Origin: Clostridia bacterium
Lineage (GTDB): Bacteria; Bacillota; Clostridia; Oscillospirales; Acutalibacteraceae
Direction of reading: 5' to 3'
DNA length: 64,000 bases
NCBI GenBank assembly: GCA_017625435.1
Contig: JAGAKX010000058.1
Span: forward strand, 60,560 to 124,559
Below, in pieces: positions 52,817 through 62,030 of this stretch. Below the pieces are notes generated by a model. That model saw only the letters and a program-made list of their open reading frames with translations. It made no database searches and had not been told where the DNA came from. Every line of letters starts with the position of its first letter. Position 1 is the first letter of the stretch. The position numbers were made by a program, and so were the translations under genes.

Positions 52817-53746
52817 TTACTCAAGATTGATTCTGGGGTCAACAACCTTATAGAGGATGTCGCCGACAAGGTTCATAATAACGATAAGCGCAGCAAGGAC
52901 AATTGTTGTACCCATAATAAGGGGATAGTCACGGCTGGTGATGGAGTTAACGAAGTCTCTGCCGACACCGGGAACCGCAAAAATCTTTTCAACAACAAGT
53001 GAGCCTGTTACGATATATGCAAGCATAGGTCCGAAATATGTTATAACGGGGATAAGGGAGTTCTTGAGAGCGTGTCCGAAGATAATCTTTGTGCCGGAAA
53101 CACCCTTTGCTCTCGCCGTTCTTATGTAGTCCTGACCTAAAACGTCAAGCATTGAAGAACGTGTAAGACGGGTAATATATGCAGTGGGGTAAAGTGCTAA
53201 AGTGACTATGGGCAGAACGAGACCGCCTTCTGCATTACCGTTTGCAGGGAACCAGCCCAGCCACAGGGAGAAGGTCAGCAGCAGCAGCGAGCCCATAATA
53301 AAGGAGGGCATAGAAACGAAGGCTGTGGTAATAACCATTATAATACGGTCAATAAGCTTGTTTCTGCGAAGAGCCGCAACAGCACCGAGCACAACACCTA
53401 TTCCGAGGGCTATGAATGCCGCCGTGACACCCAGCACCGCAGAGGTCTCCATACCGTCCATAATGATATCAATAACCATTCTGCCTCTCTGCTTGAGGGA
53501 GGGACCGAAGTCGAACTTTGTGACGATATCGGTAAGATATGTAATATACTGCTCGAAAACGGGCTTGTCGAGACCGTACTTTGCTTCAAGGGCTGCCTGG
53601 GCTGCAGGGGAAATAGCCTTTTCACCCATAAAGGGGCCGCCGGGAACTGCACGGGTTACGAAGAATGTTACCGTAATAACAATCCAGACTGTAAGAATCA
53701 TCAGAAGTATTCGCTTTCCGATGTAAAGTAACGTTTTTGTGTTCAT
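52817..53746 (-). CDS. oppB: Oligopeptide ABC transporter permease OppB
   Basis: 309 residues. Motifs typical of OppB include FFVTRAVPGGPF near the N terminus and the EAA loop DYIRTARAKGVSGTKIIFGH. ATG at 53746 follows GGAG at 8 nt; an earlier in-frame ATG overlaps that site. First gene of the opp operon. Confidence 0.95.
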   Translation of the reverse strand: MNTKTLLYIGKRILLMILTVWIVITVTFFVTRAVPGGPFMGEKAISPAAQAALEAKYGLDKPVFEQYITYLTDIVTKFDFGPSLKQRGRMVIDIIMDGMETSAVLGVTAAFIALGIGVVLGAVAALRRNKLIDRIIMVITTAFVSMPSFIMGSLLLLTFSLWLGWFPANGNAEGGLVLPIVTLALYPTAYITRLTRSSMLDVLGQDYIRTARAKGVSGTKIIFGHALKNSLIPVITYFGPMLAYIVTGSLVVEKIFAVPGVGRDFVNSITSRDYPLIMGTTIVLAALIVIMNLVGDILYKVVDPRINLE

Positions 53747-53810
53747 TTGCAAGACTCCAATCATTTAAAAAGGGTACAACATACCCAAGGGCATAAAAAC
53801 AGTTATATGT

Positions 53811-53839
53811 ATTTTACCCGAGAAGGGACAAAAAAGCAA
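53811..53839 (-). promoter_or_regulatory. opp operon promoter
   Basis: On the minus strand, TTGCTT, 17 bp, TAAAAT. The short leader contains GGGTATGTTGTACCC, a small hairpin. Confidence 0.6.
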
Positions 53840-53972
53840 CAGTTTAAGGTTTATTTTAACAATTTGTAACCTTTTTTACAAAATTATCCTATTCTTTTGA
53901 CAAAAACTGTTTAATTTAACTTGATTTATTCGGATTTATATAATACATTAAAAATTAAACAGGAGTGATTTT

Positions 53973-55517
53973 ATGGAAAAATACAGACACGTTGCGGTTA
54001 TCGGTATAGACGGAATGGGAAATTTCAATTTACGGACAGAAACTCCCGAGCTTGACAGAATTTTTTCCCGGGGTGCCGTAAACCCCGCAGCCATTTCAAT
54101 GAATCCCACAATAAGTGCGGAAAACTGGGGTGCAATGCTTCTGGGAGCCACTCCCCTTGTGCATAAGCTCACAAACGGCAGGGTAAGTAACGAAAAATAC
54201 ACCAATGACGCTCTCCCATCCGTTTTCAGAATCATAAGAGAGGCTGACCCCGACTGCTATCTTGCCTCGGTTGTAAACTGGAACCCCATAAACCACGGCA
54301 TTGTGGAGGACGGCTTCGGTGTTGACAAGCACACAGCCCCCAATGACGGTGAGCTTACGGAAATAATCCTTGAATGCGTAAAGAAAAAGCCGAAATTCCT
54401 TTTCGTGCAGTTTGACGATGTTGACGGTGCAGGACATTCCGGCGGCTACGGAAGCAAAAAGCACCTTGAAGAGATTCGCCGTGCAGACTCCTACACGGGA
54501 AGAATATATGATGCCTACAAAGAGGCGGGTATTCTTGAGGATACACTCTTTATTGTAATTGCCGACCACGGCGGTGTAAGAACGGGTCACGGCGGCTACA
54601 CGGACACGGAAAAGTACGTTTATTTTGCTATTACGGGAAAAGGCGTAAAGGAGGGCATTATCCCCTACTCCGAGACCAAGGACATTGCGGCTGTAGTACT
54701 TTGGGCATTGGGTCTTCCCCTTCCCGTGTATAACGAAGAGGGCTTCACCTCGCAGGTGCCCGAAAATATATGGGAGGGCACGAAGCCCTATTACAGAAAG
54801 CCCCCCGAGAAAGCTGTTATCCCCTCAAGGGAAACACCCGGCAATATATATGATTATATAAAAAAAGAGGATTTCTCCCTTCTTCTTCATCTTGACAATG
54901 AGCTTTCCGACTTCACGGGCAGAAACGAAATAAAGGAAGAGGGTACCGTAAAATTCTACTCAAACGGTGTGAATTCCGCCTGCGGTGAGTTCGGAAAAAC
55001 GGGCTTTGTGACCGCTGACAGAGTAAGTCTCGGAAAAGAGAGCTTCACACTTGCCTTCTGGGTACAGACGGACACCTCAGTCACCGAAGCACCTGTTATT
55101 ATGGGCAATCAGAACCGGGAACGGCAGGACAGCTGCAAAAACGGTGTTACGGTACTTCTCGGGGGCGATAGTGTTACGCTCAGCATTCCGGGAGACGGTG
55201 ACTGCTTTAACACGGCAGTTTCCTTCCCCGAGGAAAGTGAAAACGGATGGCTTCACTACACGGCAGCCGTTGACAGAGAAAACAAGGAAATACGCTTTTA
55301 TAATGATTTTAAGCTCCGTCACGTGGTAAGCATCCCCGATGATTACCTGACTGACTGCGACACGGACTTACCCTTTACCGTGGGCAATGACGGCAAGGGT
55401 ACATATAATAACATTTCCCACGGCTTTATTTTCAGGCTTGACGATGTTTTTGTGCTGAAAAAAGCCCTGACGGACGAGGACATAAAGGCTTTGAAAGCAT
55501 ACTATTACGGTGAATGA
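53973..55517 (+). CDS. Alkaline phosphatase-superfamily phosphodiesterase with LamG-like domain
   Basis: 514 residues. The type I phosphodiesterase/nucleotide pyrophosphatase domain spans about 1-270: metal Asp13 in IGIDGMG, nucleophile region NPTISAENWG (Thr46), DDVDGAGHSGG and IADHGGVRTGHGG. A concanavalin-A/LamG-like domain follows at about 290-510 (FTLAFWVQTD, DDVFVLKKALTDEDIKAL). No signal peptide, unusual for a LamG partner. ATG follows CAGGAG. Probably cytoplasmic hydrolysis of a phosphodiester or sulfate ester; substrate unknown. Confidence 0.83.
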   Translation: MEKYRHVAVIGIDGMGNFNLRTETPELDRIFSRGAVNPAAISMNPTISAENWGAMLLGATPLVHKLTNGRVSNEKYTNDALPSVFRIIREADPDCYLASVVNWNPINHGIVEDGFGVDKHTAPNDGELTEIILECVKKKPKFLFVQFDDVDGAGHSGGYGSKKHLEEIRRADSYTGRIYDAYKEAGILEDTLFIVIADHGGVRTGHGGYTDTEKYVYFAITGKGVKEGIIPYSETKDIAAVVLWALGLPLPVYNEEGFTSQVPENIWEGTKPYYRKPPEKAVIPSRETPGNIYDYIKKEDFSLLLHLDNELSDFTGRNEIKEEGTVKFYSNGVNSACGEFGKTGFVTADRVSLGKESFTLAFWVQTDTSVTEAPVIMGNQNRERQDSCKNGVTVLLGGDSVTLSIPGDGDCFNTAVSFPEESENGWLHYTAAVDRENKEIRFYNDFKLRHVVSIPDDYLTDCDTDLPFTVGNDGKGTYNNISHGFIFRLDDVFVLKKALTDEDIKALKAYYYGE

Positions 55518-55518
55518 T

Positions 55519-56502
55519 ATGACAGATTTAAGATTCAAAGACGGAAAATTCAGAATACTCTGCTTTTCCGATTCCCACGGAATAAAGGATTTTGACACAC
55601 GTGTTGTCCGTGACATTGAAGCAATAACCGAGGGCACGAGCCCCGACCTTGTGCTGTTTTTAGGGGACAACGTCTGGCGTGACGGCGCAGAGAACGAGGA
55701 CACATTAAGGGCGTTTATGACGGCTGTCACAAAGCCTCTTACGGATAGGGGCATCCCCTGGGCACACGTTTTCGGCAATCACGATATGGAAAGAGGCTTT
55801 CTCACAAAGGACCAGCAAAGGGTCTATGAGTCAATTGAGGGCTGTCTGTCAAAGGCAGGCCCCGAGGAGGTTTACGGCACGGGCAACTGGGTGCTGGAAA
55901 TTAAGTCCGAGCACTCCGACAAAACCGTTTATAATGTATGGGGAATTGATTCCGGCAGAGGAATGGGCGAATTCCTTGACTTCTGCGGACTTCCCCGTGA
56001 GACGAAAGCAAAGCTTTCGGACCCCTTACACGTTTCATCCTCCTACGATGCGGTGAAGTTCACTCAGCAGATGTGGTACTGGAATGAATCCCTCAGAATC
56101 GAAAAGGAAAACGGCGGAAAGGTCCCGGGTCTTATGACCCTGCACATGGCATTCCCCGAATATGTGCTTCTTTACAAGAATGTTCAGGAAACGGATTTTA
56201 AGGGTACCCACCGTGAGAGCGTGGGAAGCTCCCCCGTAAATTCGGGCTTTCTTGCAACTATGGTGCAGCGAGGCGACATAAAGACAGTTGTTGCAGGCCA
56301 CGACCACATAAACGACTGCGAGGGTGAGTACCTAGGCATACGCCTTACCTATGACGGGGGCATCGGCTACGACGGCTACTGCCACGGAGACCTCAGAGGC
56401 GGACGTATAGTTGACGTCACCGAAGCCGACCCCTGGAATGTAAAGACATATATGGTACGGTCAAAGGACTTTGTGGAAAATTACGAATCGGAAGATACGT
56501 AA
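55519..56502 (+). CDS. Calcineurin-like metallophosphoesterase
   Basis: 327 residues. Motifs FSDSHG (Asp18, His20), FLGDNVW, VFGNHDME and VVAGHDH. Related to the phosphohydrolase group found with glycan-utilisation loci. ATG at 55519 lies just after the upstream stop; an in-frame GTG at 55510 is less likely. Forms a two-gene unit with the phosphodiesterase. Confidence 0.87.
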   Translation: MTDLRFKDGKFRILCFSDSHGIKDFDTRVVRDIEAITEGTSPDLVLFLGDNVWRDGAENEDTLRAFMTAVTKPLTDRGIPWAHVFGNHDMERGFLTKDQQRVYESIEGCLSKAGPEEVYGTGNWVLEIKSEHSDKTVYNVWGIDSGRGMGEFLDFCGLPRETKAKLSDPLHVSSSYDAVKFTQQMWYWNESLRIEKENGGKVPGLMTLHMAFPEYVLLYKNVQETDFKGTHRESVGSSPVNSGFLATMVQRGDIKTVVAGHDHINDCEGEYLGIRLTYDGGIGYDGYCHGDLRGGRIVDVTEADPWNVKTYMVRSKDFVENYESEDT

Positions 56503-56532
56503 GACAACGAGGCACAAAATGCATTTTACTTT

Positions 56533-56861
56533 GTAGGGGTCGGCGTCCCCGACGACCCGCAGGTGAAGTAAGAACGAAGAGTGCAAAGTGCAGAACGCAG
56601 AACGCAGAGCGAATTCGGAGATTTTTCCGAGGGGCTCTGCCGTAGATTAAACATTGTAGGTGAGGTAAGAAGTAAGAGTGAAGAAGTAAAATTTTTCGGA
56701 AACGAAAATTTTTGTAGGGGTCGGCGTCCCCGACGACCCGCAGGTAGAAATGCAAAATACAGAAGTTATGACCCTTTTAAGCACATTGTTATATACCACG
56801 AAAATTAAACACAGACAATCTGTTTTACCGAAGGCGGGAGGTCGAGGACGCCCTCCCCTAC
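56533..56861. repeat. Family A units with heptamers and a full element
   Basis: A single forward unit at 56533-56559, heptamers GCAGAAC/GCAAAGT at 56580-56612, and a full element at 56714-56861 with core ACAGAAGTTATG and ATATACCACG. The segment TTTTTCCGAGGGGCTCTGCC at 56622 is shared with the block at 63.4 kb. Confidence 0.75.
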
Positions 56862-56882
56862 AGATAAATTTTCACAAAAACG

Positions 56883-57088
56883 GTAGGGGCGGGGGCGAAT
56901 GAGTGTGCCGCTGTCGGGGACAGATAAAGGCACACGAATGAGGTGAAGAAACAAGGAGTATTGCGAAGTGTTCCAAACGAGCAAGACGACTATGTTTCTG
57001 AGGGATATCCCGCCCGTCACATAACATCTGTAACTTTTTTCAAAAAAATAACAACTCTCTGAAACGGGAGGGGAAACCCCTCCCCTAC
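56883..57088. repeat. Family B element interrupted by a structured 108-bp insert
   Basis: Left half GTAGGGGCGGG and the matching CCCGCCCGTCAC are separated by about 108 bp. The insert contains nested stems GTGTGCC / GGCACAC and CTGTC / GACAG, then AGAAACA / TGTTTCT. Right unit GGGGAAACCCCTCCCCTAC ends the element. Confidence 0.65.
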
Positions 57089-57121
57089 AATGACAGATTA
57101 TGATATGTTGGAGGAGAAATT

Positions 57122-58603
57122 ATGACAAAGTTAAAAGAAATGCTGAGCTGGGGCAAGAATATTGACCCGAAAACACCGCTGGAATTACAGCGCAACGTCA
57201 CTCTCATTGAGTACATAAGCATCTGCCTTGCACGAATCGGCTCGATTCTTGTAAGCACACTCAGCGGTCTTGCCAGCACCTTTGCCTACGAGGTGTACTA
57301 CGGTTCCATCAATGTGGGCAGTGACGAAATTGCCGACATCAACGCAGTTCAGACAACAATCACCACGGTGCTTTCGTACGCTGTAGGTCTTATTGTTGCA
57401 ATTGTTGCCCACAAATGGAAATCCAAGTGGGGCAGATACCGTCAGTGGTATCTCATCTGCCTTGTTCCCGTGTTCACTCTTACAATTCTCAACTACGTTG
57501 TACCCACGGATTTCGATAAGCAGGGTATGATTCTCTTCAAGTACATTCTTGCTATCCTTTCAACCTTCTTCAACGCCTTCAACGGACTCGGCGGTAACAT
57601 TCCTCAGGTTATCTCCCCCAACTTCAAGGAGAAGAAGCTGATTACCACAGCCTGGCAGTTCGCCTACTACCTCGGCTACGGCGGTGCTTATCTCTACACC
57701 TTCATTTTCGGTGAATTCAGCGACAACAAGCGTGCTATGTATATGTCCCTTGCAGTTGTTGCAGCCCTGATTACGGCAATAGGCAACACAATGTGTGCAC
57801 TCTTCTGCCGTGAAAGAATCGAGCTTCCAAAGAAGGAAAAGCTTAAGATCACGGGCGCTCTTTTCTCCCTTTTCAAGTACAGAAACTACCGTGCATATTA
57901 CTACATTCAGTGGGTAAACATCCTTGCCATGCTCGGCAAGATGTCCACCTTCCTTGCAGCCATCACCGTAGGCTCCTCCAAGAATCTTCTTCTTACGCTT
58001 CCCACGGCTGTCGGCACCGTTGTAGGTATTGCAATCTGTACCAAAATTTCAAAGAAATTCGAGCCCACGAAGATTCTTAAGTTCTGCGGTATTTACTCCA
58101 TTACCGTGGCTGCAATTATCTTCGCCATAGTTTTCGCTTCCCGTGAATTCGGAGTTCTATTCTATATCTTCTACTTCCTCTTCGGTATCGGTGTCGGTCT
58201 TCAGGAGCTTTCAAACTCCCACTTCAACGTTGAATTCAACGACTATCTCGAGTGGCAGACGGGTGAAAGACTTGAGGCTATCCACGGCACAATCCCCGGC
58301 TGGATAAACAACGTGCTCAACTATTTAAGAGAGCTTCTTATCCCCTATATGCTCTTCTGGATAGGCTATGAATCCTCCAACATCGATAACCTGCTTGAAA
58401 CCATGAAGGCAAAGGATACCTATTGGGACACCTGCCTGTGGCTCCTTGCATTCTTAGTATTCGGCTACGCTCTCGCAAACCTCCTCAAGGCTGTTGTTCT
58501 TAAGTTCGCCTACGATATAGAGGGCGAAAAGAAGCAGAAAATGTACGAGGAATTAGCCGTAATGCGTGAGGAAAGACGTGCAGAAAACCTGAAGGCAGAA
58601 TAA
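57122..58603 (+). CDS. GPH-family (MelB-like) sugar:cation symporter
   Basis: 493 residues, twelve TM helices, MFS fold. GPH features: KWKSKWGRYRQWYLICLVP after the third helix (conserved KWGR.R motif) and NGLGGNIPQVISPN. Imports a glycoside or sugar with Na+ or H+. Upstream of the convergent GH2 gene, whose substrate it may import. ATG follows GGAGGAG. Ends before a strong terminator. Confidence 0.88.
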   Translation: MTKLKEMLSWGKNIDPKTPLELQRNVTLIEYISICLARIGSILVSTLSGLASTFAYEVYYGSINVGSDEIADINAVQTTITTVLSYAVGLIVAIVAHKWKSKWGRYRQWYLICLVPVFTLTILNYVVPTDFDKQGMILFKYILAILSTFFNAFNGLGGNIPQVISPNFKEKKLITTAWQFAYYLGYGGAYLYTFIFGEFSDNKRAMYMSLAVVAALITAIGNTMCALFCRERIELPKKEKLKITGALFSLFKYRNYRAYYYIQWVNILAMLGKMSTFLAAITVGSSKNLLLTLPTAVGTVVGIAICTKISKKFEPTKILKFCGIYSITVAAIIFAIVFASREFGVLFYIFYFLFGIGVGLQELSNSHFNVEFNDYLEWQTGERLEAIHGTIPGWINNVLNYLRELLIPYMLFWIGYESSNIDNLLETMKAKDTYWDTCLWLLAFLVFGYALANLLKAVVLKFAYDIEGEKKQKMYEELAVMREERRAENLKAE

Positions 58604-58648
58604 TTACGTAATCAAAGAAGACAAACAACTAAAATCAGCATAAAGCAT

Positions 58649-58684
58649 CAGGGTATCAGCCGAATCCGGTTGATACCCTGTTTT
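58649..58684 (+). terminator. Terminator of the GPH symporter gene
   Basis: CAGGGTATCA / TGATACCCTG 10-bp stem followed by TTTT. It also faces the end of hepT. Confidence 0.75.
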
Positions 58685-58689
58685 CCGTA

Positions 58690-59031
58690 TTATTCTGTTA
58701 TTCCCTCAAAAAACCTTTTAACCTCGGGAATCTCTGCGGTTGCAATTTCCCAGATAAGTCTGAAATCCAGAGTTCCGTATCTGTGAGCACAGATGTTACG
58801 GAGCTGTTTGAAGTTTCTCCAGTCTATCGCATCGGGATATTCTGCCTTGAATTCCTCGGTAAAATGTGTGGTAAGCTCTCCCATTGCAAGAAGCTGCATT
58901 GTCACACCGTCCTGAATAAGCTCGTCATTCATAAACTCTTCTATGGAATTTCCGCACTTAGCAAGATACCGTTCAATTCTTTCACAATGGGAAACCATAT
59001 GCTGTGCTGCGTTTATATCTTTACTGCTCAT
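58690..59031 (-). CDS. hepT: HepT-like HEPN toxin
   Basis: 113 residues, all-helical HEPN (DUF86) domain with the catalytic motif R78-x4-H83-x-Y85 (RNICAHRY). HepT toxins are RNases neutralised by the MntA partner through polyadenylylation of the motif Tyr. ATG at 59031 follows GGAAGTG and overlaps the 3' end of mntA by 11 bp. Confidence 0.88.
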   Translation of the reverse strand: MSSKDINAAQHMVSHCERIERYLAKCGNSIEEFMNDELIQDGVTMQLLAMGELTTHFTEEFKAEYPDAIDWRNFKQLRNICAHRYGTLDFRLIWEIATAEIPEVKRFFEGITE

Positions 59032-59338
59032 ACACACACTTCCGTTCAAGGAGAATTCTTTCAATAAGGGATTTGTTTTTTTCCATATTAACGGGGTTAT
59101 AGAGTGCATCTTTTGTGATTATATCCACATTTTTTCCCACACACTCTTCAATATCGGAATAAAAGCTGCAGAATTTAATACCCATTTTCCCCGAATATTC
59201 AACGTAAAAGTCGATATCGCTGTTTTCGTCAGCCTCGCCTCTTGCGTAAGAACCGAAAACATACACACGGTCAATATCATATTTTTTTGCAACGGGGCTT
59301 ATTCTGTCAGATATTTCCTTTGTGGTATATACACTCAT
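59021..59338 (-). CDS. mntA: MntA-like nucleotidyltransferase antitoxin
   Basis: 105 residues. Minimal nucleotidyltransferase with G29-S30 and D41/D43 (FGSYARGEADENSDIDFYV) and a third acidic residue in NVDIITKD. In known pairs it AMPylates HepT. ATG follows GGAGGTG. The pair begins 30 bp after the GH2 stop, so it may be read through from that gene; no separate promoter is evident. Confidence 0.9.
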   Translation of the reverse strand: MSVYTTKEISDRISPVAKKYDIDRVYVFGSYARGEADENSDIDFYVEYSGKMGIKFCSFYSDIEECVGKNVDIITKDALYNPVNMEKNKSLIERILLERKCVYEQ

Positions 59339-59368
59339 TTTAACACCTCCCGATTTTATTTATACGGA

Positions 59369-61642
59369 TTATTTTTTCTTGATTTTGTTGAGCTTTTTGT
59401 TGATATCGAGGAGCTCTTCCTTGGTGAAGATGCCCTTTGCCATCATACATACACGCTTGATGGAGAAGCCCATAAGCATACCGATGGTGGTTTTGTTTAT
59501 CATACCCTTTGAAACCTTCATTCCCTCGGTATCGAAGCCTGCGACCTCAGCCTTTCCGCCTTCTGCCTTCTTTGCCTTCATTTTCTTAAGAAGGCTCATA
59601 ACGGTGCCCAGAAGTACTATCTTGCCCTTTGCGGTTGCCCAGATGTCACCTAAGGGGTCATTGATTGAAAGGTAGCCGTCGGGAGCGTCAATTTCAAACC
59701 AGTTGATAACCGCGCCCTCTTCCTTGAGGATGTAGTCGGGGTTGGGCTCGGAAACCTTTCTGATTACTGCTTCATCGGAAAGCTCACCTGCAACGGCTCT
59801 GAGGGTTGTTTCGCCCACATTCTTCACATTGAAGTAGAAGAAGGGATACTTGCCTTTCTTCTGTTTTCCCACACTTACACCGTTTGCGAAAAGCTCTACC
59901 TCGTCACAGTTTGAATATACGGTAACTCTTGTTTCGTCTTCAACTCTGTCAATGTAACGCTTGGAGCAGATGTGCACCATCTTTTCGGGATTGAGCCATG
60001 CCTTATATGCATAGAAGGAGTCCTTCTTATACTTTCTGTCGAAGGTAACAAGACCCTTGTGGTTCATTCCGTCCTCGCCGCCCTCGCTTCTTGCATCTGC
60101 TGCGAAGTCGAACATATTCCATACGTGTGTAGCCCAGAGATAGGGACGGTCTGCAATCTGCTTTATGAGCTCCTCGTGGTAGAAGGACTGATATTCCTCG
60201 GTGTAGTCGCCCTGAGTGGGCTTGGAGGTATGCCAGTTGAGAGCCTCACAGCCGTATTCGCTGATACCTATTGCACGGCCCGGATACTTCTTGTGGAAAT
60301 CGTCAAACCAGGGGCCGTTCATATCGGTGGTACCGCCGTACCAGCCGAAGTAGTGGTTATAGGAAATAACATCGGGCATCTGAACGTATTCAGAATCAAT
60401 CTCTGCCATTGTAACGGCAGCCACAACCGTAGGACGGGTTTTGTCCATCTTATGGCACAGGTCATTGAGTATACGGTGGTTCTTGAGAAGGCTTTCGTCA
60501 GCAGAACCGCCCATTGAAATTTCGTTGGAAAGACCCCATACGAAAATTGAGGGATGGTTGTAGTTCTGAGTAACAAGCTCGGTCATCTGTGAAACGGTGT
60601 TATCAATACCGTTCTTCATGTGCTTTGAAATATAGGGGATTTCTGCCCAGAGCACAAGACCCTTTTCGTCACAAAGGTCATAGAAAACCTGAGAATGCTG
60701 ATAATGTGCAAGTCGGATTGTGGTAGCGCCCACCTCAAGAATAAGGTCAATATCCTCCCTGTGATGCTCCGGAAGAAGTGCGTTACCGATATCGGGGCGG
60801 TCCTGATGGCGTGATACACCGCGAAGAGGATAGCTTCTGCCGTTAAGGAAGAAGCCCTTTTCGGGGTCAATATTAAAGGTACGGCAGCCAAAGCGAGCCG
60901 TTACTCTGTCCTTTTCTTCACCGTCTGCAATAAGAACTGCCTCTGCGGTGTAAAGATAGGGGTCGGAAAGACCGTCCCAGAGATGAACGGTGTCGAATTC
61001 AAATTCAGCCTCCGGATTCTTGCCGCTTTCAGTCTTTTCGGCAATTTTGTTACCCTCGGCATCATAAATTGCAAATTTTACCTCGCCCTCACAGAAGGCT
61101 TCAACCTCAATTTCCCACTTATCCCCGTCCTTTTCGGGTGTAACCTTGATACCGGGTGTGCCGTAGTAGTCAAGGTCAAAGTGCTCCTTATTCACGGTGA
61201 TGAGATTTACGTCTCTGTAAATACCGCCGTAGAAGGTGAAGTCTGCCATCTGGGGATATACAAAATCATTAGGAGAGTTATCTGCCGTTACAACAAGAAG
61301 GTTTTCGTCCTTAATGTCGGCATTGTCTATTTTTACGCGGAAGGTTGAATAACCGCCGTGGTGTGTGGTGAGCTTCTTGCCGTTGAAGAATACCTCGGCA
61401 GTTGAGTTTACAGCCTGAAATTCAATGTAAGCGATATCGTTTGCAGTCAGCTCCTCTTTTGTAAGGGTCTTTGCAAAATATCCCTTTGTGCGAAGGTAAT
61501 TGTTACCGCCGTCCTGACCGTCCTTGCCGTTCCAGGTAAATGGAAGGTTGAGCTCATCCCAGTCGGCGGGGAAGGAAGAGGGAATTTCCTTGGCTGAAAG
61601 CGAAAATGCCCAGTCTTTGTTGATATTGGTAACCGTTCTCAT
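59369..61642 (-). CDS. Glycoside hydrolase family 2 enzyme
   Basis: 757 residues. Sugar-binding, Ig-like and TIM-barrel domains in GH2 order. Acid/base Glu374 in WGLSNEIS, nucleophile Glu462 in ISEYGCEA, and RGVSRHQDRPDIGNAL as in beta-galactosidases. Past the barrel there is a Big-like domain (VYSNCDEVELFANGVSVGKQ) and an unusual basic C-terminal extension of about 90 residues (LLGTVMSLLKKMKAKKAEGG, FTKEELLDINKKLNKIKKK). No signal peptide, so it acts on imported glycosides. ATG at 61642 follows GGAGG. Confidence 0.9.
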   Translation of the reverse strand: MRTVTNINKDWAFSLSAKEIPSSFPADWDELNLPFTWNGKDGQDGGNNYLRTKGYFAKTLTKEELTANDIAYIEFQAVNSTAEVFFNGKKLTTHHGGYSTFRVKIDNADIKDENLLVVTADNSPNDFVYPQMADFTFYGGIYRDVNLITVNKEHFDLDYYGTPGIKVTPEKDGDKWEIEVEAFCEGEVKFAIYDAEGNKIAEKTESGKNPEAEFEFDTVHLWDGLSDPYLYTAEAVLIADGEEKDRVTARFGCRTFNIDPEKGFFLNGRSYPLRGVSRHQDRPDIGNALLPEHHREDIDLILEVGATTIRLAHYQHSQVFYDLCDEKGLVLWAEIPYISKHMKNGIDNTVSQMTELVTQNYNHPSIFVWGLSNEISMGGSADESLLKNHRILNDLCHKMDKTRPTVVAAVTMAEIDSEYVQMPDVISYNHYFGWYGGTTDMNGPWFDDFHKKYPGRAIGISEYGCEALNWHTSKPTQGDYTEEYQSFYHEELIKQIADRPYLWATHVWNMFDFAADARSEGGEDGMNHKGLVTFDRKYKKDSFYAYKAWLNPEKMVHICSKRYIDRVEDETRVTVYSNCDEVELFANGVSVGKQKKGKYPFFYFNVKNVGETTLRAVAGELSDEAVIRKVSEPNPDYILKEEGAVINWFEIDAPDGYLSINDPLGDIWATAKGKIVLLGTVMSLLKKMKAKKAEGGKAEVAGFDTEGMKVSKGMINKTTIGMLMGFSIKRVCMMAKGIFTKEELLDINKKLNKIKKK

Positions 61643-61728
61643 ATTATTCCTCCGTAACATTCTATTCCATTATATATTTTACTAAAAAGGAAAATAAAAA
61701 TCAAGAAGTTTCTGAAAGGCACATATTT

Positions 61729-62030
61729 CGGTAGGGGCAGTTTTCGCCCCCGTTCAAATGTGCGGAAACCTTTGTAGGGGTCGGCGTCCCCGACGACCCG
61801 CGTGCAGGCAATAAATCTACAGAAGTTATGCCCCTTAGAGGTACGTTTTTATCTGCTACGGAAATTAACAGAAATATTATCATTTTCATCAAAACGGGAC
61901 GTCGGGGACGCCGTCCCCTACAAGGCTTCGCCTTTCTTCGACCTCGTTCAACGTTCTGCGTTCTGCACTCTGCGTTTTGCGTTTTGCGTTCTGCACTTTG
62001 CACTCTGCACTTTTTCGTTCTGCACTTTAA
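61729..62030. repeat. Family B-like unit, family A element and heptamer array
   Basis: GTAGGGGCAGTTTTCGCCCC at 61732, a full family A element at 61774-61921 with ACAGAAGTTATG, then an uninterrupted run of TTCTGCG/TTTTGCG/TTGCACT-type heptamers from 61950 to the stop of the next gene. Confidence 0.75.

Noticed and set aside
56805..57020. Small minus-strand ORF over the interrupted family B element
   Set aside because: Explained entirely by repeat DNA and the structured insert; no ribosome site.
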